The position numbers were made by a program, and so were the translations under genes. The notes under the pieces were generated by a model, which saw only the letters and a list, made by a program, of their open reading frames with translations, did not search any database and was not told where the DNA came from. A stretch of 64,000 bases of DNA from NCBI RefSeq assembly GCF_005048855.1, contig NZ_SUME01000005.1, forward strand, positions 434,001 to 498,000. Reading direction: 5' to 3'. Source of the stretch: Sphingobacterium olei (GTDB lineage: Bacteria > Bacteroidota > Bacteroidia > Sphingobacteriales > Sphingobacteriaceae). This document shows positions 36,807 to 46,000 of the stretch, piece after piece. The first letter of the stretch is position 1; each line of letters opens with the position of its first letter.

Positions 36807-39302
36807 CTACATCCGTTTAGCCAGTTTGTAGATTTCAAACCATAAAACGGAAATACCCGCAACGGCAAGTGCAATAGCCAATTCAGATCCGCTAAGTGCC
36901 GTCACGTCAAAAAATGACGCAACTGGCCTACAGTACAATATAACAAATAGTAAGATTAGTACAATAAAAGAGATACCTACGAGCAAAAGGTTACGGTTTT
37001 TAAAGCTTTCAATTATACTATAATAGAAAGAACGGTTGGCATAACTCAACAATATATTTGCAAAAATCAGGGTGCAGAAAACCATCGCTCTTGTTTTTTC
37101 TTCGCTTCCGCCATGCTGGACAGTAAACTGATAAATAAACAAAATCCCAAGCGTAATTGCTATCCCTTGAACGATACTTCTCCCGAGTTCATTTATACTC
37201 AGAAAAGTCTTCCCCAGAGCACGTGGAGGTTGTTTCATGGTGTTTTTTTCAATGGGTTCGTTTTCATAAACAATAGAACAGGTAGGTCCCATCACTAATT
37301 CGAGAAAGATCACATGGACAGGGGTAAAAATCTGTGGAAAGATCCAGCCTAAAAACAATGGCAAGGATACGATCAGTATAATGGGAATATGAATGGAAAT
37401 AATATATTGAACCGCCTTTTTAATATTGGTATAAATTCTGCGACCAGCAGCAATGCCGACAATAAGTTTCTGCAAGTCGTCATTTGTAATGATCAATGCG
37501 GCAGCTGATTTAGCGATCTCGGTACCTTTACTGCCCATAGCCACTCCAATATGGGCTGCTTTCAATGCTGGGCCATCATTTACGCCATCTCCAAGCATAG
37601 CCACGACCTCACCTTTCTTTTTCAGCGCATTGACGACCGCAAGTTTTGCATCGGGAAACATTCGAGTAAATAGGGTTGTCCGCTCGGCTATGGTCATGAT
37701 TTCGTCTTCGGACTTTCCAACGATTTCACTACCATTAACTGCTGGAGCATCATTGGTAATTCCTGCCTGCAATGCAATCGCTTTTGTTGTTTCGGAATTA
37801 TCTCCTGTAATCACCTTCACTTTGATTCCCGCAGCATAAATCTGTTCAAAGACATTCTGAATGCCTTCTTTAGGAGGATCATAAAAAACCGTAAGTCCCA
37901 AAAAATCAAACGCAAAATCCTGCTGTTTTGCAGGGAAGTTGTCTCCTTCAAAATGTGATTTAGCAATACCAAGAATTCGATATCCCTGCTGCGCAAAAGT
38001 TTCGATAATCTTTCTTATCTTATCTCTTTCGAGGTCGGTGAGTTGACAAACACGGAGTATAGCCTCAGGTGCCCCCTTAGCTGCGATGATCCTTTCCTTT
38101 TTGCTATTTTCAAAAAGATGTGTCATCATTGGAGGTCTTCCTTCAAGGGGATACTCATGAAAGAGCTGATAGCTCTTTCTAAGATCTTTTTTATGCGTTT
38201 GCTCGTATATTGTATGTAGGGTGATTTCCATGGGATCAAACGGTAGTGGTTCACTACTCCACATTGCATAATCTATAAGCTCATTGAGGACTTCATTGTC
38301 AAATTCATCTTTGGCATAAGCGGTATCGGAGCGATAATCATACAGGTGATTTAATTGCATGATGTTTGCAGTAATGGTACCTGTTTTGTCGGTACAGATT
38401 ACTGTTGTGCTCCCTAAGGTTTCGACAATACTGCTTCTTTTTATGATAATTCCCTCACGCATAAGCTTCCATGCTCCCAGGGCCATAAAAGTGGTAAATG
38501 CAACAGGAATTTCTTCGGGCAATACGGACATGGCCAATGTCAGTCCATTGAGTAGACTTCCTACTAAATTTTTGGTGTCAATATAACTAAACAGGCACAC
38601 CAGCAAGAAAACGACAATTCCAACGATTGCCATCGTTTTAACAAATTTTTGGATCTGGATATGCAAAGGCGAAATCTCTTCTTTTATAGTCCGTATGGAT
38701 TCACCGATCTTGCCAACGCGTGTCTCTTTGCCTATCTTCTGTACTTGAAAAACAGCAAGTCCTGAAACTGTGATTGTTCCGCTATAAACTAAATTATCTG
38801 CTGTTGTACTATCTTTGAAAACTGAAAAACTCTCTCCTGTAAGGGATGATTCGTTGACTGAAAAATCATTACTGTGCAAGATACGTCCATCAGCATTTAT
38901 AATACGCCCTTCCTCCGTAATACAGAAGTCGCCTACAACGATGTCCCGTGTTGGAATCTTTAACACCTGAGCGTTTCTGATTACTACGCTTAGGGGCTCA
39001 TTAAGTTTTTCTAGCTCTTCCAAAGCCTTCTTGCTACGATTATCCTGATAAAACGAAATAGCCGTAACCACTGCAATGGCCACCAACATAAAAGCCGCCT
39101 CGGCATAATCTCCCACAATTACATAGATAAGTGAAATAACGATCAGCAAGATCAACATGGGCTCTTTTAAAATCCCCACTAGCAACTCAAACCAAGTGCT
39201 TTTATGGCTTTCCTCCAGTTGATTATACCCATACTGGGCTCTAGCACTATTTACCTCGTCCTGACTTAGACCTTTAAGATGACTGGGAATATTATAGGTC
39301 AT
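36807..39302 (-). CDS. P-type cation-transporting ATPase
   Basis: I choose the ATG at 39302 (MTYNIPSHLKGLSQDEV), which begins the cation-ATPase N-terminal domain; the in-frame ATG at 39353 adds no family sequence. Of 831 residues, TGES lies at 155-158, the phosphorylated Asp is D305 in CTDKTGTIT, and MLGDGVNDGPALKAAHIGVAMG forms the hinge. The M4 motif is VLPEEIPVAF, not the VXPEGLP of classical Ca pumps, so the ion (Ca, Mg or Mn) cannot be named. About ten membrane helices place it in the inner membrane. It stands alone, 85 bp from the permease gene on the same strand. Confidence 0.9.
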   Translation of the reverse strand: MTYNIPSHLKGLSQDEVNSARAQYGYNQLEESHKSTWFELLVGILKEPMLILLIVISLIYVIVGDYAEAAFMLVAIAVVTAISFYQDNRSKKALEELEKLNEPLSVVIRNAQVLKIPTRDIVVGDFCITEEGRIINADGRILHSNDFSVNESSLTGESFSVFKDSTTADNLVYSGTITVSGLAVFQVQKIGKETRVGKIGESIRTIKEEISPLHIQIQKFVKTMAIVGIVVFLLVCLFSYIDTKNLVGSLLNGLTLAMSVLPEEIPVAFTTFMALGAWKLMREGIIIKRSSIVETLGSTTVICTDKTGTITANIMQLNHLYDYRSDTAYAKDEFDNEVLNELIDYAMWSSEPLPFDPMEITLHTIYEQTHKKDLRKSYQLFHEYPLEGRPPMMTHLFENSKKERIIAAKGAPEAILRVCQLTDLERDKIRKIIETFAQQGYRILGIAKSHFEGDNFPAKQQDFAFDFLGLTVFYDPPKEGIQNVFEQIYAAGIKVKVITGDNSETTKAIALQAGITNDAPAVNGSEIVGKSEDEIMTIAERTTLFTRMFPDAKLAVVNALKKKGEVVAMLGDGVNDGPALKAAHIGVAMGSKGTEIAKSAAALIITNDDLQKLIVGIAAGRRIYTNIKKAVQYIISIHIPIILIVSLPLFLGWIFPQIFTPVHVIFLELVMGPTCSIVYENEPIEKNTMKQPPRALGKTFLSINELGRSIVQGIAITLGILFIYQFTVQHGGSEEKTRAMVFCTLIFANILLSYANRSFYYSIIESFKNRNLLLVGISFIVLILLFVILYCRPVASFFDVTALSGSELAIALAVAGISVLWFEIYKLAKRM

Positions 39303-39356
39303 AAAGAAGTCGCTTAAGTATATAAAATTAGATGGGTATTTTCGATAGAACAATCA

Positions 39357-39390
39357 TTTCTTATTGACTATCTATTGACTATATAAGAAA
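39357..39390. promoter_or_regulatory. Inverted repeat with internal direct repeats upstream of the P-type ATPase
   Basis: TTTCTTAT (39357-39364) and ATAAGAAA (39383-39390) are perfect inverted arms 18 bases apart; ATTGACTAT is repeated within the loop (39363-39371 and 39374-39382). It lies 55 bp upstream of the ATPase ATG on the minus strand. This could be a metal-responsive operator, but no regulator is known. Confidence 0.35.
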
Positions 39391-39430
39391 CAATGTTTTT
39401 CAGAATATGTTCGCTGCCAGCCTGACTTTA

Positions 39431-39814
39431 TTATTTATGAAAATTTGGTACTTTATTGTCGTTTACTAATATCTCAATCTGTCCGTTAACTACAGCGGCG
39501 ATACACCCGAACAATGAACTGTAATAATATTGGTAATCATGATGTGCAAAATGAACCATTAAGGCTCCGACAGCAAAAAGGAATAACCATATTACAGCAG
39601 CATTTTTTAATTCATGATGGAATATGCCAATGATTAAAGCTACCACACCTAAAAGTTCGGCATAGCCAATAAATAAAGTCCAACTTTCATTGAACCCTAA
39701 ATCTTTCATCCCATCCATCATGCTTTGTTTCTTGAAAACTTTGAAAAGACTTGCGTAACCGAATAGGTATACATAATAAGTAAATGCGGTCCAGTGAATA
39801 ATTTGTATAATCAT
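39431..39814 (-). CDS. DoxX-like small membrane protein, copy 2 with altered C-terminus
   Basis: The first ~108 residues are identical to the product of 3292-3657. After FGCIAAVV the sequence switches to NGQIEILVNDNKVPNFHK, because the duplicated block ends at 39489 inside the gene. The polar tail replaces the end of the last membrane helix, so this copy was probably completed by chance from flanking DNA. It is divergent from the second HxlR copy. It may still be made, since its promoter region is identical to that of copy 1. Confidence 0.65.
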   Translation of the reverse strand: MIIQIIHWTAFTYYVYLFGYASLFKVFKKQSMMDGMKDLGFNESWTLFIGYAELLGVVALIIGIFHHELKNAAVIWLFLFAVGALMVHFAHHDYQYYYSSLFGCIAAVVNGQIEILVNDNKVPNFHK

Positions 39815-39839
39815 AATCTTTTTTTTGCTAAAGTATTGT

Positions 39840-39882
39840 GTACTTTTATAATAGACAAGTACCTGCCAAATAATCAGGTACT
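39840..39882. promoter_or_regulatory. GTAC half-sites at 19-bp period, copy 2
   Basis: This is identical to the array at 3683-3725: GTAC at 39840, 39859 and 39878, with the AGTACCTG/CAGGTACT inverted repeat. Because both operator copies are the same, either HxlR protein could act on both DoxX genes. Confidence 0.6.
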
Positions 39883-40035
39883 AACAAAAAAGTTAGAAAT
39901 GCGAAAACAAACCTCCAGCAATACGATTAACAAAACTTTCATGATCCATTGAATCACCAACAGGCATGAAAGTTCTTGATGGCCTTTGAGAAATAGACAC
40001 TTTCAGAAAAAAACAATTTAGAAACTAATTGCGGT

Positions 40036-40338
40036 ATGGCTTATGCCATTTCGGTATTGTCGGGAAGATGGAAGCTAAGTATTTTGGGATTTTTGCTAGA
40101 TAACGGTAAACTAAGATACGGTGAACTTAAAAGAAAGCTGATTGGGATATCTGAAAAGATGTTAATTAATCAGTTAAAGGAACTTGAGAAGGATGGCCTG
40201 ATTAACCGGATTGCACATCCTGAGGTTCCACCACGAGTGGAGTATGGACTGTCGGATAAGGGGAAGACTTTAGAAGATATACTCCTTTTAATGTCGAATT
40301 GGGGAACGAAAAATGCCGACAATCGCATAAAAACCTGA
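40036..40338 (+). CDS. HxlR-family transcriptional regulator, copy 2
   Basis: The 100-residue winged-helix core (AYAISVLSGRWKLSILGFL, LINQLKELEKDGLINR, PRVEYGLSDKG) differs from copy 1 at about ten positions, mostly in the C-terminal half (for example AHPEV for AYPEV, and SNWGTKNA for SSLGEENV). The same amber codon stands upstream at 39994-39996, separating MAFEK from TLSEKNNLETNCG. Divergence is limited to the part outside the identical 600 bp. It pairs with DoxX copy 2. Confidence 0.65.
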   Translation: MAYAISVLSGRWKLSILGFLLDNGKLRYGELKRKLIGISEKMLINQLKELEKDGLINRIAHPEVPPRVEYGLSDKGKTLEDILLLMSNWGTKNADNRIKT

Positions 40339-40408
40339 CAGTTTACAAAGCTGTCCATTGAGGAACTCCGAAGGACTCTGCGAAGCAAAATCGAAAAGTT
40401 AAAATAAT

Positions 40409-40473
40409 AGGTTAAACATTATAAAGTCGCTATTTAATCCCCATCACTCAATCGTAATATCTTCCATATTAAT
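40409..40473. repeat. 65-bp repeat, copy B
   Basis: It matches 33758-33822 with three substitutions. It joins the end of the DoxX/HxlR duplication to the 3' end of the small minus-strand gene at 40444-40614. Confidence 0.8.
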
Positions 40474-40614
40474 TAGGCTGCCGTCAGCATTAAGACCTTC
40501 CAAAATATATATTATGCATGATGGCGACATGCGGGATGAGACATTGAGGCCGCAGCTTGTGGCTTCAACGATATTTTCGCTGTAGCATTTTATATCCAGG
40601 CTTCGTTTTAGCAT
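40444..40614 (-). CDS. Small hypothetical protein, 56 residues
   Basis: An ATG at 40614 opens a frame reading MLKRSLDIKCYSENIVEATS, then ILEGLNADGSLINMEDITIE, to a TGA at 40444. It has four cysteines, no signal peptide and no membrane segment. The last ten residues lie in a repeat whose other copy (33758-33822) retains only the matching C-terminus, which suggests this was once a repeated gene. It is divergent from the serpin gene with 17 bp between the two starts. Function unknown. Confidence 0.45.
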   Translation of the reverse strand: MLKRSLDIKCYSENIVEATSCGLNVSSRMSPSCIIYILEGLNADGSLINMEDITIE

Positions 40615-40631
40615 GATAACTATACACGATT

Positions 40632-41885
40632 ATGAACAGGAAAACCACTTTATGGATAATTTTCGCGACACTTGTGCTTTTCTCATCCTGTGAGAAGAAA
40701 GATATACCTTTTGACGAGCGAAACCTCGAATTGACCGCCGCCGAAAAGCAGCTTGTCGATTTAAATAATGAATTTGCTTTTGATATGATGGCCCAACTCT
40801 CCGGGAATATCACGGCAAATGAAAACCTGTTCTTTTCACCATTGAGTGTGGGGGCAGCACTTACCATGACCAGTAACGGCGCGAAAGGCGAAACTTTAAG
40901 TCAAATGCAGAAAGCATTGAATATGGACGGAATAGATGCAGAGTTGGTCAATGCATACTACAAAAAGCTTATTACGGATTTGCCGTATCTGAATGCGAAG
41001 ACTAACATCGAGATAGCCAATTCAATTTGGTACACGAACGAATTTAGCGTACGTAATAGTTTTCTGGATATGAACAGAAACTATTTCAATGCCGAAATAT
41101 CACCTTTGGACTTTTCAAATCCGCAGGCCCTAAATAGAATAAATGGATGGGTGAACGAGAAGACAAAGACAAAAATTCCAAGTATCCTAGATCAGATTCC
41201 TGGCGACGTCGTTATGTACCTCATCAATGCTATCTATTTCAAAGGAGCTTGGGACTATAAATTCGACAAGAGCAAGACCAAGAAGGAAGATTTTAAAAAA
41301 TCCGATGGAGAGGTGATCCAAACTGATTTCATGGAGACCGAACACACCTTCAATACGGCTTCCACAACGGATTATGAGGCCATTCAATTACCCTATACAG
41401 ACCGAAAATTTGATATGGTCCTTGTCAAATCCAAACCGGGGAAATCATTGGACAATCTGAAGGCTACTTTTCAAGACCCAGCAGCGATCAAATCGTTGGT
41501 GGAGGGTTTGCGGGGAACCAAGGCCAAGGTGCATCTACCAAAATTCAAAATCAGTTATGAGAGTTCATTAGCACCGATGCTGGTCAGCTTCGGTATGGTT
41601 AAACCTTTTAATGTCGGGGCCGATTTTACAGGAATCACAGAAAATGGCGGAGTGTATATCAGCGATGTAAAGCACAAAGCCTTTGTAGAGGTTAGTGAAG
41701 AAGGAACCGAGGCGGCCGCTGTTACGATCGTTGGCATTGAGCTAACCTCCATGCCGCAACCGCAGGAGCCTATTGTCATCCGCTTTGACGAACCTTTTTT
41801 ATTTTTTATCCGGGAGGCATCTTCCGGGCTGGTGCTTTTTGCAGGCCAGATCAATGACCCAACTAGAGACGCGACTAAGAAATAA
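40632..41885 (+). CDS. Serpin-family protease inhibitor, lipoprotein
   Basis: The signal peptide ends in a lipobox (LVLFSSC, Cys20). The serpin fold is complete: NLFFSPLSVGAALTMTSNGA, NRINGWVNEKTKTKIPSIL, MYLINAIYFKGAWDYKFD, KVHLPKFKISYE and the C-terminal FDEPFLFFIREASSGLVLFAG. The reactive-centre hinge EEGTEAAAVT (residues 356-365) has the small residues needed for loop insertion, so it is likely inhibitory. Counting from the hinge, P1-P1' falls near Leu371-Thr372-Ser373. On the cell surface it would trap exogenous serine or cysteine proteases. Bacterial serpins are uncommon but known in gut Bacteroidota and bifidobacteria. Confidence 0.92.
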   Translation: MNRKTTLWIIFATLVLFSSCEKKDIPFDERNLELTAAEKQLVDLNNEFAFDMMAQLSGNITANENLFFSPLSVGAALTMTSNGAKGETLSQMQKALNMDGIDAELVNAYYKKLITDLPYLNAKTNIEIANSIWYTNEFSVRNSFLDMNRNYFNAEISPLDFSNPQALNRINGWVNEKTKTKIPSILDQIPGDVVMYLINAIYFKGAWDYKFDKSKTKKEDFKKSDGEVIQTDFMETEHTFNTASTTDYEAIQLPYTDRKFDMVLVKSKPGKSLDNLKATFQDPAAIKSLVEGLRGTKAKVHLPKFKISYESSLAPMLVSFGMVKPFNVGADFTGITENGGVYISDVKHKAFVEVSEEGTEAAAVTIVGIELTSMPQPQEPIVIRFDEPFLFFIREASSGLVLFAGQINDPTRDATKK

Positions 41886-41936
41886 CAGGTATACGAATTT
41901 TTCTATTCGACTTCCGTGGATACAAAGCACGTTAAC

Positions 41937-41944
41937 TACATTTG
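41937..41944 (+). promoter_or_regulatory. Bacteroidota -7 box TACATTTG
   Basis: An exact TAnnTTTG lies 28 bases before the ATG of the small lipoprotein gene at 41973. No clear TTTG is present at the -33 position, so strength is uncertain. Confidence 0.45.
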
Positions 41945-41972
41945 TATATAGACCGGGTAAAAAAGATAAGAT

Positions 41973-42443
41973 ATGAAATACAAATTATTATTTAAATCTG
42001 CTTTGGTCTGTCTGTCGTGTTTACTATTAGCCAGTAAATGTGCGATGGACTACTACTACCCACTTTCTCTGCAAAATAACTCGGATGAAAATATTTACTT
42101 TCACATGAATAGGAATACAGTGCATTCCTATCCAGATTCAATTATCTACTTCGAGGAACATAACAACCTGATCATATACCCCGATCAAAAGAAAGAAGTA
42201 GCCGGAGGGGGGCTTTCTTGGGAAAAAATTTACAAGGGGATTCCAAAAGATACAATTTTCTTTTTTATTATTAACGCTGATACACTGTCGAAGTATCCTC
42301 GTGAAGTTGTAAACGAGCGGTATATGATTCTTAGACGTTATGATCTAAGTATCTTTGACCTGCAAAAGCTCGATTACACATTGCGCTATCCACCAACTGA
42401 AGCGATGCGTAACATGAAAATGTATCCAAAGTATGTCGAATAG
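41973..42443 (+). CDS. Small hypothetical lipoprotein
   Basis: The 156-residue protein has a signal peptide and lipobox (CLSCLLLASKC). The mature chain is rich in Tyr and Asn (MDYYYPLSLQNNSDENIYFH) and ends RYDLSIFDLQKLDYTLRYPP, a pattern I know from uncharacterised Bacteroidota lipoproteins. A beta-rich immunoglobulin-like fold is possible. It has its own promoter box upstream and is not tightly linked to the serpin gene (87 bp). Function unknown. Confidence 0.7.
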   Translation: MKYKLLFKSALVCLSCLLLASKCAMDYYYPLSLQNNSDENIYFHMNRNTVHSYPDSIIYFEEHNNLIIYPDQKKEVAGGGLSWEKIYKGIPKDTIFFFIINADTLSKYPREVVNERYMILRRYDLSIFDLQKLDYTLRYPPTEAMRNMKMYPKYVE

Positions 42444-42582
42444 TTAGAAACGAAAATTGCGAGTTAGTGGCCCTCCACCCCCAACAATATGCCTACGGGA
42501 ACCTTTCCCCTTACGCCATGCAAGATATATTTTTGAAAAATCAGTCATTGATAATGGATTTAAAAGCTCAGTGTTGAGATTG

Positions 42583-42738
42583 TTAGATTTTAGCTTTTTC
42601 TAAAATTTTCGCAGCGACAGCTAACTGTTTCGTAAATTTAATGGATGATTTTTTTGCAATAGCAGCTTTTGCATTGCTATCGAATGAAATAGCAGCATCT
42701 TCGTTGAGCACAGGAATGTTCTTTATTGCAATAGACAT
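42583..42738 (-). CDS. Small hypothetical protein, 51 residues
   Basis: I start at ATG 42738 (MSIAIKNIPVLNEDAAISFD) because a -7 box (42763-42770) lies just upstream; the longer frame from 42789 would span the promoter. The product ends with SSIKFTKQLAVAAKILEKAKI. Peptides of this pattern (IAIK.IPVL...) are common in Bacteroidota genomes and resemble antitoxin-like small proteins, but no toxin partner is adjacent. It has no cysteine or signal peptide. Confidence 0.55.
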   Translation of the reverse strand: MSIAIKNIPVLNEDAAISFDSNAKAAIAKKSSIKFTKQLAVAAKILEKAKI

Positions 42739-42762
42739 AATAAATTGTTTTAATACTAGACG

Positions 42763-42770
42763 CAAAGGTA
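42763..42770 (-). promoter_or_regulatory. Minus-strand -7 box TACCTTTG for the 51-residue gene
   Basis: CAAAGGTA on the plus strand is TACCTTTG on the minus strand, an exact TAnnTTTG match 25 bases before the ATG at 42738. The remaining sequence to 42969 shows no other feature. Confidence 0.5.
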
Positions 42771-42969
42771 GGTAATTTGTTGAATCCAAGCAGTGTTATT
42801 GCGTTAATGCATTGATAATGTGGTGTTAAAACCTCTGTGTTGTCTTAAATGTTTAAATTTTTATCCTTGCTACTGACTGTTCTCCGTTTCTGTAGAAGTA
42901 GTTCCCCAGCCTTAATTTAATATTATCTCGAAACCGGTATAAGTTTCGTTTTATTTGTTAGGTCTCAAC

Positions 42970-43000
42970 GTCCATCGAGATCGGCAAGATCTCGATGGAC
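42970..43000. terminator. Perfect 13-bp hairpin downstream of the large RHS gene
   Basis: GTCCATCGAGATC (42970-42982) and GATCTCGATGGAC (42988-43000) form a perfect 13-bp stem with a 5-base loop. It lies 61 bases beyond the stop of the minus-strand gene at 43062. There is no T-tract on either side, so it may be a 3'-end stabiliser or a terminator of unusual type rather than a classical intrinsic terminator. Confidence 0.5.
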
Positions 43001-43061
43001 AGTTACTTTCTGACCTCGAAGGGCATATTCCGATTCATTAGCACTAAATTCAAACATAAAT

Positions 43062-46000
43062 CTAATGTATGGTCTGTAAAACGATGTCAAGATCGTTGAG
43101 GTTTGTCATATCTATGTTGTACATGTGTAAGCCTGTGGAATTATGTGGGATAGAAACATTGTTTATTTTTAATTCATAGGTGGCGGGTTCGGTTTCCAGA
43201 GTAAGACGATAATTACCTGAGGATATCCCAAAGGAGTCCTGTTGGCCAGGGAAAATATTTAACGGGATGTCGAAATCCGGGTTATATTGACTGAAAGTTG
43301 CCGGATAGTATAATTTCATAGACAGCACGCGCGGGGTCATGGAAATATCGTTTCTGCAGGCATTGCTGATCTTTACTTTTATAAATTTCGGCATCTGTGC
43401 ATCATGAACAGCTGTATGCTCTTCGATCATTTGCGTAATCTCCTTTTTTTCATTCTTCGTAAAGTGGTAATTTCCGAGTTCGTTATAGAAATACTCTTCC
43501 AATCTACAGTTATGATCTAAGGTAAGGTAATGCTTGTCGTTTGGTAGATAGGAGTATCCTTTAAATAACGTACCCGTAGGCATGGCGGCTACGTAAGCAT
43601 AAGTATGACGTAGATCATGGGTAGGTATCAGGATCTGAAGCGCAACAATGTTCTGGTGGTTGGTAAATGAATGAAGATCGATAGCCTTCTTATTGAGTTT
43701 GTTGAGGACAGATAAAGGGATACTGCTTACTGCAGATGACGTACCATTGGTGTACAATACTTTGGCCTTGATTGTAGCATGCGATACGCTATTGTTGGAA
43801 AATAGGTAATGGAAGTCAATAAACCTGTTGGATAAGACTTCGCTATTTATACTAAGCTGGTATGTTTTATCGTCATTAAACAAATAATCCCTGTCGGCAG
43901 AGCTGTTTTTTATAAGAGCCTCGTAATTGGCCATTTTCATGATTCCTTCTCCTCCCTTTGAAGTCAACATCAGCTGGTCAACTACCCACCACATGGCGAA
44001 TAAATTTACACCTTTAGGCCACAATTCGGTCGTTATTTGACCAAATTCGCTACTTAAATAATTAGATTGTACATAGTCGTAATAGAACCGTCCCAGTAGC
44101 GGTGAAAGTTCCTCACCGCCTTTCCGTTCGGCTATGCATTCGAAAATAGCCTTGAAACTCCGGAAAATTTGCTTATCCATCATCAGGCTATAGTGAGCAT
44201 AGTGGGTATTACTGTAGTTCTGTAGTACATCTCGTGCGTCTGTCGCCAGTTTGTAGTAGTTTAATGAAGTATAGTACCTTGGTACCGTGTATATTTGTGG
44301 AATGGTCAAAGCGTTAAGGTACGCGAAAGTGAGCGTGTCTTTGTATAGAATGGCGTTATCAAAAACGCCGTCTCTTTCAAAGTAATAACTGTGTGTTACA
44401 ACTGGAGAGAGATCCTCAGCGAAGATATGTTCACTTTTCACATCTGAGGCTTCTAAGATCTTCAGTCCATTGCCGCCATAAACTACCGCGGATCTGGCAT
44501 TGCTGAATTTATCATTAATCTGACCTGTACGCAGGAATCCATCATTTACGTTCCAATCGTACGATCCTTCCAGCGCATATATATTCTTCCCCTCCCAGAA
44601 CTGGGATGTGTAAGGAAACGTCGTGGAAGAAGACTCGGTATAATTCGTGTTGGGCAGTTGCAGAAGCTGACCGAGGTTGGTATTGTATTTTTTTATGGGA
44701 TAAATGTAGGTTTTCCCTTCTACAGTTTGATGGCCATATTCACTGGTCCCTGCTTCGGCAAGCTTGTAAGTGACCCCATTGTCCGTGGATTTCCAGGTCT
44801 GTGTCTCGATCACTTCGTTGAAGCGATGCATCTGTTGCATCTTGCTGATGACGTGGTCTGATGGCAGGGTGTAGTCCCATGCGTACTTGTTTTTGGTCAG
44901 GGTATACCCATTTCCGCTATCTACCGTCCTGATGGATGTCGGGTAGAGGGATTTGGGACCGTTATAGGTAAATACCGTAGCTGTTGTGATCCGCCTTGCG
45001 GGCGCGTAGCGCATTAGGCGGTCGTATACGTATGGCTTCTCGTTGGGCAATGTCGAGGTGTTGGCCGAGCTGTTGAATGCAGCGAGGTCGTAATCTGTAA
45101 ACATTAGTGTTTCCTGCTCAGCCGGCTGCAGCGCTGATTCCAGAAGCATATTATAAATCAGGGCCAACTGCTGGTGATTCTCGCGTCTCGACCACTGACC
45201 GTAGTAATAGCTATTATATGGGTTAACGGAAAACGAGTAAGAACCAACACTAACGCTATACCTTGGATCTACGGCATTAGGATAACTTTTTAATAATTCC
45301 TGCTGGTTAAAGTGTACAGGCTCCTTTTTTATCTGTCGCCACAGTTCAGGCTGCACCGCACCGGCATCGATGAAATAGGGATAGGCTGTTTTCAGTTTAT
45401 CGAATTCGGGCAGCCTCTTCTTAATAAGCGAGGTGGGATAGGCATATTTTGTGCGGTCGATCTGAACGATCTTACCGTCGGCATTATAGTATATCTTTGC
45501 CAGTAGTGCTCTGTCGAGTTCGGAATTATGGTCTGGCATCGGTGAATTTGAGGAATAATATGCCGGGTCTATTTCGGGAAATTTATAAGCGATAACGGAG
45601 TTGTCTGGCAATACTTCTTCTACGTAGTGGTATAGCACATTGTGGTTACTTTGGTCATTATAGAGCCCCCCGCGATAGCCCGGATGGGTATAAGTATAGG
45701 TGTCCATTCCTGTTGAGAACATATAGGGCCAGCTGAATACGGTCGTATGCCATTCATTCAGCCTTCCGGTGGAACGAAAAGTAGTAGGGTCACCTGATTT
45801 AGGGAAGGCGTATCGATACGTAGTCGTCCGGTTAGAGGTAGCATCACTCACGGTCAAAGCCTTAATCCGCAGGCCTCCGATCGGAATATTGGTATCCGCG
45901 TCGGCAGAATAGATGTCGTTGCCTTCATAGGTGAAGTCTACCTTGCTCCCGGTTTTGGAAGTGATGGTCTTCAGGCTCCTTGCGATCGAATAGACGGGAT

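Larger units (their letters stand above)
39489..40425. repeat. Direct duplication of the DoxX-HxlR cassette, copy 2
   Basis: It matches 3332-4268 at a constant offset of 36157 for the first 600 bp without a visible difference, then with scattered substitutions through HxlR. Its right end runs directly into the 65-bp repeat (40409-40473) shared with 33758-33822. The two cassette copies bracket both PULs and the sugar-acid operon in direct orientation, so recombination between them could excise or amplify about 36 kb. Confidence 0.9.

Noticed and set aside
39363..39382. Short tandem repeat considered as a CRISPR or attachment repeat
   Set aside because: Only two 9-bp units occur, with no spacer array and no cas genes; a promoter-region repeat is more likely.
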